From contig NC_013131.1 of assembly GCF_000024025.1 (NCBI RefSeq), positions 6,076,001 through 6,140,000 on the forward strand: a stretch of 64,000 nt of DNA. The letters run 5' to 3'. This DNA is from Catenulispora acidiphila DSM 44928 (GTDB lineage Bacteria; Actinomycetota; Actinomycetes; Streptomycetales; Catenulisporaceae). Positions 32,888-40,777 of this stretch are shown in pieces. The notes beneath the pieces are model-generated. The model was not told where the DNA came from. It searched no databases and saw only the letters and a program-made list of their open reading frames with translations. The position numbers and the translations under genes are program-made. Each line of letters begins with the position of its first letter. Within the stretch, counting starts at the first letter, position 1.

Positions 32888-35581
32888 ATGCCATCTTCTG
32901 CCACGGACCGGCTCGCGCTTGCTCTGAGCGCTCTGGATCAGGTGCTGGCCCAGCCCGCCGCGGGCAGAGCCGAGGCCGAGGCGGTGCTGGCCGGCGGGGA
33001 CGATGACGAGGCGGCGGCGATAGCCCTGCGCGCGATCGGCTTGTCGTGGAAGGAGAACGGCGACCTGGCGCGCGCGGCCAAAGCCCTGCGACGCGGCGTC
33101 GCCGTCGCGGAGAAGGGCGGGCTGGCCTATCGGGCCGCCGAGGCCCGGATGTCGCTGGTGGTGATCCTGGCCGACCGCGGCAACACCGAGGGCGCGCTGG
33201 CCGAGGCGGCGCTGGCCGACAGCATCCTGACCGGTCTGGACCGGGCTCGGCTGCGCGTGAACCTCGCGCTGGTCCTGGGCCGGATCGGGCGGACCGCCGA
33301 GGCGCTGGACGCCCTGGACTCCAGCCAGCCGGTGCTGGCCTCCTACGGCGATGCCCGGTGGGAGGCGATCGCGTTGAATCTGCGCGGGATCATCCAGGTC
33401 TACCGGGGCGCCGGGCAGCCGGCTCAGTCCGACCTGCTGCGCGCCGCGCGGCTGACCGAGGACGGCGGCTACCGGCTGCTGAACGCGATCGTGTTGGGCA
33501 ACCTGGGCTTCGCCGCGCATCGCGCCGGCGACCTGCCCTCGGCGCTGTACTGGTTCGACGCCGCCGTCGAGCGGTTCGCCGAACACGACAAGCCGGTGGC
33601 GCCGATGCTCGTGGACCGCGCCGAGGCGCTGCTCACGGCCGGACTGAGCACCGAGGCGCACACCACGCTGCGCCAAGCGATCGCCGAGCAGGAGCGCAGC
33701 GGCTTCGGCTACGACCGCGCCGAGTACCACCTGATCTGGGCCCGAGCCGCACTGGCCGACGGCGACCCGACCGCGGCCGAGGACGCCGCGCGCACCGCCC
33801 GCGGCATGTTCGGGCGGCAGCGCCGGGCGGCCTGGGCGGACCTGGCGCGGCACGTCGAGGCCTCGGCCCGGTTCGCGACCGGCGAGCGCAGCCCGGCGCT
33901 GTTGAAGACGGCGGTGGAACTGGCCGATCGGATGGCCGCGGCGAAATGGCCGGTGACGCCGCTGGAGGCCCGGCTGCTGGCCGGCCGGATCGCCTTCGCC
34001 CTCGATCGCCGCGAGCAGGCGCTGGCGTTGTTCGAGCAGGTGGCGCGGCATCGGAACCGGCGGGAGGCCGAGGTCAGGATCCTGGCTTGGCACGCGCACG
34101 CGCTGCACGCGCTCACCGCCGGACGCGCCTCGGCTGCCGAACGGGCTTTGCACGCGGGGTTGCGCGTGCATCAGGAGAACAACGCTGTCCTGGGCGCCAC
34201 CGATCTGCGCGCGCACGCCGCCGCGCGGGGCGAGGAGTTGGCGAAGCTCGGACTGCAGCTGGCTTTGAAGCGCGGCGATGCCCGCGCGGTCCTGCGCTGG
34301 GCCGAGACCTGGCGTGCGGCGTCGTTGCGGCGGCGGCCGGTGCGCCCGCCGGACGACGAGCAGCTCGCCGCTGACTTGGCGGAGCTGCGGCGGGTGGTGG
34401 CGGAGCTGGCGGCGGTGGAGGCGCCGACAGCGCGCGGGTCGGCGCGGACGGAGGTGTCGCGGCTCAATGGCGAGCGCTTGCGGTTGGAAGCGGCGATTCG
34501 GGATCGGTCGCGGTATGCGCGCGGGACCTATGCGCCGGAGCCGCCCTTCTCCCCTGCCACGTTGGCCGGGGCGCTGGGGACGCGCGTGCTGGTGGAGTTC
34601 ATGCGGTTGGACGACGACCTGCACGCGGTGACGGTGCGGGACGGGGTGGTGCGGCGGCATCGGCTGGGGTCGTACGCGGCGGTGCTGCGGCAGTTGGACG
34701 TGGTGCGGTTCGCGATGAACCGGATGTCGCGGCGGTTCGGGTCGGCGGCGATGCAGGACGCGGCGGTGGAGGCCTACGACCACAGCCGGCGGGAGCTCGA
34801 CGCGTTGCTGTTCGGGCCGGTGCGGGGGTCTTTGGACGGAGTCGGCGGTGTCGCCGACCGGCCGTTGATCGTCGTGCCGACCGGGTCGCTGCACGCGTTG
34901 CCGTGGACGGCGCTGCCGACGTGTGCCGGGCGCGCGGTGAGCGTCACGCCGTCGGCACGGCTGTGGCTGGCGGCGGCCAACGCCGCCGGTGCTGCGGAGA
35001 GCGCCGCCAGCGCTGCCGGGTCCGAAGCCCTGGCCACGTCGTCGACCGGCGTCGGGACGGTGTTGATGGCCGGACCCGGCCTGGCGCACGCCGAGCCGGA
35101 GATCGCCGCGTTGGCGGCGCGCTATCCGGACGCTGTCGTGCTGTCCGGAGCCGAGGCCACCGCCGCCAACACCGCGCACGCCCTGGACGGCGCCGCGCTG
35201 GCGCACGTCGCCACGCACGGCCGCTTCCGGGCCGATCATCCGCTCTTCTCCAGCCTGGACGCCTTCGACGGCCCGCTGTACGTCTATGACCTGGAACGGC
35301 TCGGCGCCACGCCGCAGACGCTGGTGCTCTCGGCGTGCGAATCGGCGCTGTCCGGCGTGCGGCCGGGAGACGAGCTGATGGGACTCGCTTCGGCGGTCTT
35401 CGCCCTCGGCACCCGCACGCTGATCGCCAGCGTCACGCCGGTCGACGACCGGGACACCCGCACGCTGATGCTCGCGCTGCACGCCGAGCTGGCCTCCGGA
35501 CACCCGGCCGCGGCGGCGCTCGCCGAGGCGTCGGAGGCGACCGGGATCGGCGGATTCGTGTGCTTCGGGTTCGGCGGCTGA
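32888..35581 (+). CDS. TPR-CHAT caspase-like protease
   Basis: An 897-residue cytoplasmic protein. Residues ~40-500 form repeated helical hairpins of TPR type (for example ALRAIGLSWKENGDLARAAKALRRG). Residues ~600-895 are a CHAT domain with catalytic H777 (HVATHGRF) and C817 (LSACESALSG). CHAT peptidases are caspase-related; TPR-CHAT proteins include the Csx29 protease of type III-E CRISPR (established). The target is unknown. The start is ATG 32888 with a weak ribosome-binding site. The region 34350-34800 has unusually many G-ending codons. It is the last gene of the cassette, before a bidirectional hairpin. Confidence 0.9.
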   Translation: MPSSATDRLALALSALDQVLAQPAAGRAEAEAVLAGGDDDEAAAIALRAIGLSWKENGDLARAAKALRRGVAVAEKGGLAYRAAEARMSLVVILADRGNTEGALAEAALADSILTGLDRARLRVNLALVLGRIGRTAEALDALDSSQPVLASYGDARWEAIALNLRGIIQVYRGAGQPAQSDLLRAARLTEDGGYRLLNAIVLGNLGFAAHRAGDLPSALYWFDAAVERFAEHDKPVAPMLVDRAEALLTAGLSTEAHTTLRQAIAEQERSGFGYDRAEYHLIWARAALADGDPTAAEDAARTARGMFGRQRRAAWADLARHVEASARFATGERSPALLKTAVELADRMAAAKWPVTPLEARLLAGRIAFALDRREQALALFEQVARHRNRREAEVRILAWHAHALHALTAGRASAAERALHAGLRVHQENNAVLGATDLRAHAAARGEELAKLGLQLALKRGDARAVLRWAETWRAASLRRRPVRPPDDEQLAADLAELRRVVAELAAVEAPTARGSARTEVSRLNGERLRLEAAIRDRSRYARGTYAPEPPFSPATLAGALGTRVLVEFMRLDDDLHAVTVRDGVVRRHRLGSYAAVLRQLDVVRFAMNRMSRRFGSAAMQDAAVEAYDHSRRELDALLFGPVRGSLDGVGGVADRPLIVVPTGSLHALPWTALPTCAGRAVSVTPSARLWLAAANAAGAAESAASAAGSEALATSSTGVGTVLMAGPGLAHAEPEIAALAARYPDAVVLSGAEATAANTAHALDGAALAHVATHGRFRADHPLFSSLDAFDGPLYVYDLERLGATPQTLVLSACESALSGVRPGDELMGLASAVFALGTRTLIASVTPVDDRDTRTLMLALHAELASGHPAAAALAEASEATGIGGFVCFGFGG

Positions 35582-35595
35582 GCGACTACGACAAA

Positions 35596-35637
35596 GGCGC
35601 GGGCGCCGGCCGACCATCGTCGGCGGGCACCCGCGCC
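35596..35637. terminator. 19-bp hairpin between convergent genes
   Basis: Arms 35596-35614 and 35619-35637 pair with two mismatches around a CATC loop, 15 bp after the CHAT stop and 26 bp before the VOC gene end. It can terminate both strands. Confidence 0.8.
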
Positions 35638-35662
35638 TGAAGAACGCGAAGCGGGAAAAGTC

Positions 35663-36307
35663 CTAGTCGATCCGCACGCTGCCCGCGGCGCAGCGGAAGT
35701 GCACCGCCAGCACGCCGGGCTCCTCGGCGTCGATCCAGTCGACCTTCACTTCCTCCAGCGGGTCGTGGTCCGGCGAGCCGCCGATCCAGGACAGCACCTG
35801 CGTGCGGTCGCCGCTGATCTCCAGCCGCTCGAAGGCCGGGACGCCGTTCACCGCGCCGGCGCCGGGGCGCTGGTCGGCGGAGATCTCCCAGGCCAGGAAG
35901 TAGGGCAGCTGCGGGTCGGCCATCAGGTCGAGCACGCCGAGCTGCTTCCAGCGCAGGTCGAAGCCGTCCGGGCGGACCCGGTGGCCGGCCGCGGCGGGAC
36001 GGCCGAGGCGCTGCTCCCAGGGGGTGATGTCGTCGACGCCCACGACCCAGCCGAGCCAGCCGCCGCCGTCCTCGGCGCGGGCCTTGACGGCTTTGCCGAA
36101 CGGCGCGGCGTCGGTGGCGGGGTGGTCCAGCGGGGCCACGACCTCCACATACGAGCCGCCGGCCAGCGGCAGGACGAAGTTGCGGGTGCCGAAGCGCGGG
36201 TGGACGCCGCCGTCGCGGAAGGTCGCGCCGAGCAGCGTACCGAGCCGGTTCACCGTGGAGCCGAGCTCGGAGTTGGACACAGCATAGGAAACGTGATCGA
36301 GACGCAC
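35663..36307 (-). CDS. VOC-superfamily (glyoxalase-like) protein
   Basis: A 214-residue protein. The opening RLDHVSYAVSNSELGSTVNRLGTLLGATF and the strand-rich core with FVLPLAGGSYVEVVAPLDH fit the Glyoxalase_3-like (PF13468) VOC group. A second half (QLPYFLAWEISADQRPG) repeats the fold. His and Glu residues suitable for a metal site are present (DHV, YVEVV), but the reaction is not predictable. The ATG is at 36305-36307. It appears to be a single-gene unit. Confidence 0.8.
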   Translation of the reverse strand: MRLDHVSYAVSNSELGSTVNRLGTLLGATFRDGGVHPRFGTRNFVLPLAGGSYVEVVAPLDHPATDAAPFGKAVKARAEDGGGWLGWVVGVDDITPWEQRLGRPAAAGHRVRPDGFDLRWKQLGVLDLMADPQLPYFLAWEISADQRPGAGAVNGVPAFERLEISGDRTQVLSWIGGSPDHDPLEEVKVDWIDAEEPGVLAVHFRCAAGSVRID

Positions 36308-36436
36308 GGTTCATACTCTGCCCTGCGGATGCCTCGATAACCCAATCGGGGCCGTCCGGGCGCCCCTTACCGCGCATCTCGGTACGGTCCGCGTCCACAT
36401 CATCACTTCGAGTGACGACACATGGTCAGATGGTCA

Positions 36437-37231
36437 TCACTTCCGCTTCCACCGCGCCTCGCGCTTCTCGGCGAAGGCCCGCGGACCCTCCTTGGCGTCC
36501 TCGGTGGCGAACACCGGCCAGCCGATCTCCAGCTCTCTGACCAGGCCGTCCGCCTCGCTCATCCCGGAGGTCTCCCGCACCGAGCGCTTCACCGCCTCCA
36601 CCGACAGCGGCGCGGCGGCGTTGATCAGCGCGGCGATCTCCAAGGCCTTGTCCAGGGCCTTGCCGTCGTCGACCAGGTGTCCGACCAGCCCGATCTCGCG
36701 CGCCTCGGCGGCGGTGTAAGGGCGGCCGGTGAGCAGCATCTCCATGGCGTGGCTGTAGGGGATCTGCCGCGGCAGCCGCACCGTGGAGCCGGCGACCGGG
36801 AACAGCCCGCGCCGCACCTCGAACAGCCCGAAGGTGGCCGAGGCCGCCGCGACCCGGATGTCGCAGGCCTGGATCAGCTCGGTCCCGCCGGCCACCGCGT
36901 AGCCCTCGACCGCGCCGATGAGCGGCTTGCGCGGGCTGTAGTGCCGCAGCAGCGCCTTCCAGTGCAGGTCGGGGTCGGTTTTGAGGCGCTCGGCGTACTG
37001 CGAGCCCTGGGACATGTTCATCGCCTTGAGGTCCATGCCCGCGCAGAACGCTCCCCCGGCGCCGGTGAGCACGATCGAGCGGACGTCGTCGTCGGCGTCC
37101 GCCTCGACCCAGGCGTCGGCCATGCCGACCAGCATCGGCAGCGACAACGCGTTCTTGGCCTCGGGCCGGTTCATCGTGACGACCAGCGTGTGGCCGTCGC
37201 GCTCGACGGTGCAGTGCTCGCTGCCGCCCAT
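36437..37231 (-). CDS. Enoyl-CoA hydratase/isomerase (crotonase) family protein
   Basis: A 264-residue crotonase-fold enzyme. The two oxyanion-hole segments are FCAGMDLKAM (~62) and GAVEGYAVAGGTELIQACDI (~110), the latter carrying one catalytic Glu. FEVRRGLFPVAGS supplies the second acidic position (E in FEVR). It probably hydrates or isomerises acyl-CoA in fatty-acid or steroid breakdown. A perfect TnnAACnnGTTnnA site lies 44 bp upstream, the motif bound by KstR, which controls lipid catabolism in mycobacteria. The ATG is at 37229-37231. Confidence 0.9.
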   Translation of the reverse strand: MGGSEHCTVERDGHTLVVTMNRPEAKNALSLPMLVGMADAWVEADADDDVRSIVLTGAGGAFCAGMDLKAMNMSQGSQYAERLKTDPDLHWKALLRHYSPRKPLIGAVEGYAVAGGTELIQACDIRVAAASATFGLFEVRRGLFPVAGSTVRLPRQIPYSHAMEMLLTGRPYTAAEAREIGLVGHLVDDGKALDKALEIAALINAAAPLSVEAVKRSVRETSGMSEADGLVRELEIGWPVFATEDAKEGPRAFAEKREARWKRK

Positions 37232-37274
37232 GGGTGTCCCCTCGTTGCCGTCCGGCTGGTGCGTCGCGCGAAAC

Positions 37275-37288
37275 TAGAACAGGTTCTA
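37275..37288. promoter_or_regulatory. KstR-like operator upstream of the crotonase gene
   Basis: TAGAACAGGTTCTA is a 14-bp element with perfect 6-bp arms that matches TnnAACnnGTTnnA, the consensus of the TetR-family regulator KstR (established in mycobacteria and rhodococci). It sits 44 bp upstream of the crotonase start. No kstR gene is in the window. Confidence 0.55.
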
Positions 37289-37349
37289 CCAACGGGCGGG
37301 GCAGAGGGCAAGAGGCGGCGGACGCGAGGGCCGTGTGACGAGGCGGGTA

Positions 37350-38126
37350 TCAGGACCCGTCGGCGCGGTGCACGCCCTCGACGTCCGGGACCGCGATGAA
37401 CCCGGCCTCCGGGCTGAACCGGGTGTGCATCGCCTCGGCCAGGCCGGTCAGCGCCGCCGCGCCGTCGCCGCGGAAGCTGGAGCCGTGCATCACCGCGAGC
37501 GTCGTCGGTCGCAGCGCGGCCAGCGAGCGCAGGGCGGCGACCGTCGCGGTGAGGCAGGAGGTGGCGCGGAACAGCGCCTCGGCCTCGACCGCGGGATCGA
37601 CGAGGTCGTCCTCGGTGACCGCCGGGCCGTTGCCGACGTGGGTGAACAGGTCGCCGCAGAACAGGGTGCCGGTGGTCTCCTCGTACAACACGCGCGCCTC
37701 CCAGCCGTGCGGGACGTGCGGGGTGTCGATGCTGCGCACCCGCTTGCCGCCGAGGTCGATCACCTCCCCGTCGGCCATCGGCCGCGGCGGGCGGTCCGCC
37801 AGGTCGTCGAGCGAGACCTGGCAGCCGAGCGCGGGATGGGCGACCTGCGCATGCGGCGCGGCGGCGAGGAACTCGTTCATCGCGCCGCACTCGTCGGCCT
37901 CGACGTGCCCGAAGGTGATCCAGCGCAGCGTATCCACCGGCAGGATGCGGTTCACCTCGGCGGCGACCGCGGGGAACAGGTGGCGCATGCCGGTGTGGAA
38001 CATCAGGGGTTCCTCGGCGGCCACCAGGAACTGGTTGAACGTGAACCCCGCCGGCGGGGCGATCTCCGGTACATGGGTCGAGATCCGGTAGATGCCCTCT
38101 GCGATCTCATCGGTGCGCGTCTCCAT
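37350..38126 (-). CDS. MBL-fold metallo-hydrolase / flavodiiron-type oxidoreductase domain
   Basis: A 258-residue metallo-beta-lactamase-fold protein. The motif HVEADECG (H-x-E-x-D-E-x-G) is that of the ODP/flavodiiron subgroup and not the HxHxDH of hydrolases. GDLFTHVG and VMHGSSF give the later ligands. There is no flavodoxin domain, so it is a stand-alone MBL domain, possibly with a di-iron site. The start chosen is the ATG at 38126 (METRTDEI); an upstream in-frame start would add an unlikely Trp/Gly-rich leader. Confidence 0.8.
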   Translation of the reverse strand: METRTDEIAEGIYRISTHVPEIAPPAGFTFNQFLVAAEEPLMFHTGMRHLFPAVAAEVNRILPVDTLRWITFGHVEADECGAMNEFLAAAPHAQVAHPALGCQVSLDDLADRPPRPMADGEVIDLGGKRVRSIDTPHVPHGWEARVLYEETTGTLFCGDLFTHVGNGPAVTEDDLVDPAVEAEALFRATSCLTATVAALRSLAALRPTTLAVMHGSSFRGDGAAALTGLAEAMHTRFSPEAGFIAVPDVEGVHRADGS

Positions 38127-38224
38127 GGCCTGGCAGTTACCCCCGGCCAGCGCCCCGACTCCATCGCGCCACACCCACCACCCGTTCGCCCCCGCAGCGA
38201 TTCCCACCGCGATAGCGTGAACGC

Positions 38225-38737
38225 ATGACAGGTCAAGATCTCCTCGTCGACGCCTTCGGGCGGGTCCACGAGAGCGTCCACGCCGCCGTCGCCGGACTGA
38301 CTCTGGAACAACTGCACCGCCGCCTCGACGGCGACGCGAACCCGGTCGGCTGGCTCATCTGGCACCTGGCCCGGGTCCAGGACGACCACGTCGCCGACGT
38401 CGCAGGGCTGGAACAGGCGTGGACCTCGCAAGGGTTCGACGCCAAGTTCGGCTCGCCGTACCCGGCGGCCGACGTCGGGTACGGACAGTCCTCCGGCGAG
38501 GTCGGCAAGCTGAACGTGCCCTCCATCGAAGTGCTGACCGCCTACCACGACGCCGTGCACGAGCTGACCGTCGGCTACGTCGCAGGCCTGACGGACGACG
38601 ACTTCGACCGCGTCGTCGACACCCGCTGGGACCCGCCGGTGACGCTGGGCGTGCGGCTGATCAGCGTCGTGAGCGACACCATGCAGCACGTCGGGCAGGC
38701 CGCCTACGTGCGCGGGATCCTGCTGCGCGACCAGTAG
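38225..38737 (+). CDS. DinB-family protein (DUF664, mycothiol-transferase type)
   Basis: A 170-residue four-helix-bundle protein. Helix 1 is DAFGRVHESVHAAVAGL. The metal-binding His residues are in NPVGWLIWHLARVQDDHV and MQHVGQAAYVRG. Actinobacterial DUF664/DinB proteins include mycothiol-dependent enzymes and thiol transferases for detoxification (family knowledge). The specific role here is unknown. It is divergent from the MBL gene and followed by an AraC regulator. Confidence 0.85.
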   Translation: MTGQDLLVDAFGRVHESVHAAVAGLTLEQLHRRLDGDANPVGWLIWHLARVQDDHVADVAGLEQAWTSQGFDAKFGSPYPAADVGYGQSSGEVGKLNVPSIEVLTAYHDAVHELTVGYVAGLTDDDFDRVVDTRWDPPVTLGVRLISVVSDTMQHVGQAAYVRGILLRDQ

Positions 38738-38814
38738 CGGGCAGAAGCGGGCAGAAGCGGAGTTGCCTCCGGCGGTACGGCGAACGCCTGCCGCCGGGGG
38801 TAGCGTCGGGGGTG

Positions 38815-39549
38815 ATGAGCTCGGTGTATGCGGAGCGGCGGTCGCGGCGGGTGCCGGGGCGGTTTGTGGTGTGCGCGTGGACTCGGGTGAATCTGGGGGA
38901 TGGGGAGCATCGGCAGTTGGTGGTGCCCGATGGGTGCTCGGATTTGACGTGGCAGGGCGGCGTTGTGCGGCTCGTCGGGCCGGATCGGGGGGCTTGGCGG
39001 GCGGGGTTGGCTGCGGGGGCGGCGGTCGCGGGGGTGCGGTTGCGGGCGGGGGCGGCGCGGTTGCTGCTCGGGCGGATGCCGGTTGACGAGGTCCGGGATG
39101 CGCAGGTGCCGTTGGAGTCGCTGACCGGGGGCGTGGGCGAGCTGACCGAGCGGTTGGCGGCGACCGATTCTCCGTGGGCGGCGGCACGGGTGCTGGAGGA
39201 CTTCGTTGCGGCGCTCACGCCGCGCTATGAGCCCGATGGCGCGGTCGAGCAGGTGGTCAGGATGCTGCGGCCCGGCGAGACGCCGCAGGTTCCGGCGCTC
39301 GCCGACGCGGTGGGTCTGTCCGAGCGGCAGCTGCGGCGGCGGTTCACCGAGGCGGTCGGCTACGGGCCGAAGACGCTGCACGGCATCCTACGTTTCCAGC
39401 ACGCGCTGGACCTGGGCCGCCGCGCCGAGCCGTACGGACTGGCCGCGATCGCGCACGAAGCCGGCTACGCCGACCAGGCGCACTTCACCCGCGAGGTCCG
39501 GCGGCTGGCCGGGATGACGCCGACCGAGCTGCTCGGCTCCGGCGGGTAG
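38815..39549 (+). CDS. AraC-family regulator
   Basis: A 244-residue regulator. The N-terminal ~130 residues (VVPDGCSDLTWQGG) resemble the DUF6597 sensory domain common in actinomycete AraC proteins. The C-terminal double helix-turn-helix contains ALADAVGLSERQLRRRFTEAVGYGPKTLH and AIAHEAGYADQAHFTREVRR, split over residues ~160-235. ATG 38815 follows a G-rich stretch. Its 3' end lies inside a 43-bp tandem duplication that repeats the last codons. It is convergent with the gene at 39710. Confidence 0.85.
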   Translation: MSSVYAERRSRRVPGRFVVCAWTRVNLGDGEHRQLVVPDGCSDLTWQGGVVRLVGPDRGAWRAGLAAGAAVAGVRLRAGAARLLLGRMPVDEVRDAQVPLESLTGGVGELTERLAATDSPWAAARVLEDFVAALTPRYEPDGAVEQVVRMLRPGETPQVPALADAVGLSERQLRRRFTEAVGYGPKTLHGILRFQHALDLGRRAEPYGLAAIAHEAGYADQAHFTREVRRLAGMTPTELLGSGG

Positions 39550-39612
39550 GGCTGAGCCCTGGCGAGGGCAGCTGCTCGGCTCCGGCAGCTAGCGCTGAGC
39601 CCTGGCGAGGGC
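39527..39612 (+). repeat. 43-bp tandem duplication across the AraC stop codon
   Basis: AGCTGCTCGGCTCCGGC at 39527-39543 recurs at 39570-39586, and GCTGAGCCCTGGCGAGGGC at 39551-39569 recurs at 39594-39612. Both are displaced by exactly 43 bp. The second copy lies outside the gene, so the protein is unaffected. Confidence 0.85.
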
Positions 39613-39709
39613 GGCCGTTTGTGGGCCAGCCCGATTTTTCGCGGCGGTGCGGCTCAGCGGAATGGATCGCATCGCAAAGCCCTGCTTCGAGATGCCAAAA
39701 GGCCAGCCT

Positions 39710-40609
39710 TCACAGCCTCCCGTAAGCCCGCAGCACCCGCAGCGCCTTCACCGTCACGATCGGCCGCGCCTCCATCTCGGTGGTCGGGGACCACTTCGCC
39801 CAATTGATCGGCCAGCCGCCGTCCGGGTGCTGCGATGCGGCCAGGTGGTCCAGGCTGCGCCGCATCTCCTCGTCGGTGAACCAGGAGCGGGCCAGGCTGT
39901 CGGGTTGCGGGGCGTAGTCGTGCGGCAGGTGGTGCTCTCCCTCGGCGTAGCCCGGCGCGATCACGGCGTCCTCGGGGTGGGCCGGGTCCAGTAGGACTGT
40001 GCGCTGCTCGCGCAGCAGCTTGCCGATGCGGTCGGCCTGTTCGGCGGCCCAGGTTCGGTCCGGTGCGGCCTGCAGGAAGATCAGTGCCGACTCCACTCCA
40101 TAGGGATGGGTCTGCTCCATCGTCTCGACCTCGCGGCGGGCGAAGGCCAGGGCGGGCGCGATCCAGGGGTGCGCGATGCCGCTGCGCAGGACCGGGCCAA
40201 GGATCTGGCCGGTGGTGAGCAGGTCGGCGGCGGGGTCGGCGGTGATCGGGAGCCATGGCGGGCGCGGGTAGGCGGCCAGGGTCGGCAGTACCGCGGCGAC
40301 GCCGCCCTCGGCGGTGGTGACCGTGGTCAGCCAGTCCAGGATCGGGATCACGGAGGCGGCGTCGAGGCGGTCGGCGTCCTGGAGCACGGCCAGGGCGGTG
40401 GCGGCGGTCAGCGGCTGGGGCGCCGGGCCGCGGACGTCGGGTTCGAGTCCGTAGGCGTATCCGCCGTCGGCGGTCCGGTACGCCGCGAGCGCCGCGGCCA
40501 GTGCCGAGCCGTCGGGCGCGCCGCCGAACAGGACCTCGAAGCGCCGCTGTTCCAGGACGCGGCCGGAAGCCCACACGAACGCCGCCGCTCGGGAGATGAT
40601 CTCGTTCAT
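39710..40609 (-). CDS. Prenyltransferase/squalene-cyclase-like alpha-toroid protein
   Basis: A 299-residue soluble protein with repeats of the terpenoid-cyclase toroid (AALAAYRTADGGYAYGLEPDVRG near 40; LDHLAASQHPDGGWPINWAKW near 262). The DGG-Y/W motifs are typical QW-like repeats. The catalytic DxDD of cyclases and the prenyltransferase zinc ligands are not evident, so enzymatic activity is uncertain. The ATG is at 40607-40609. It is divergent from the F420 gene across a 168-bp region. Confidence 0.65.
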   Translation of the reverse strand: MNEIISRAAAFVWASGRVLEQRRFEVLFGGAPDGSALAAALAAYRTADGGYAYGLEPDVRGPAPQPLTAATALAVLQDADRLDAASVIPILDWLTTVTTAEGGVAAVLPTLAAYPRPPWLPITADPAADLLTTGQILGPVLRSGIAHPWIAPALAFARREVETMEQTHPYGVESALIFLQAAPDRTWAAEQADRIGKLLREQRTVLLDPAHPEDAVIAPGYAEGEHHLPHDYAPQPDSLARSWFTDEEMRRSLDHLAASQHPDGGWPINWAKWSPTTEMEARPIVTVKALRVLRAYGRL

Positions 40610-40740
40610 GCCTCGACGCTAGCCGGGCGGCAGGGCACGGTCTTGAACGTTCCGGCCACCGCCGCGCACCGTGCCGAAGGCCACAGCGCTCCCACAGGAC
40701 ACGTACAGGGTCCTGCTCTAAGGTCGGCTATGACGTAGCA

Positions 40741-40754
40741 GTGAACATGTTCCA
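40741..40754. promoter_or_regulatory. Palindrome GAACATGTTC upstream of the F420 gene
   Basis: The 10-bp palindrome at 40743-40752 lies within GnnAACnnGTTnnA, one base off the KstR-like motif seen at 37275. It is 25 bp before the F420-dependent gene start, where repressor binding would block transcription. Confidence 0.35.
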
Positions 40755-40777
40755 GTTTTCGTTGGGAGCCCATAGTC

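Noticed and set aside
32840-35617. A long antisense frame over the TPR-CHAT gene
   Set aside because: The sense strand has both catalytic motifs and TPR pattern; the antisense has none.
40743-40752. LexA (SOS) box at GAACATGTTC
   Set aside because: The actinobacterial SOS box has GAAC-N4-GTTC; here the spacer is two bases, fitting the KstR-like pattern better.
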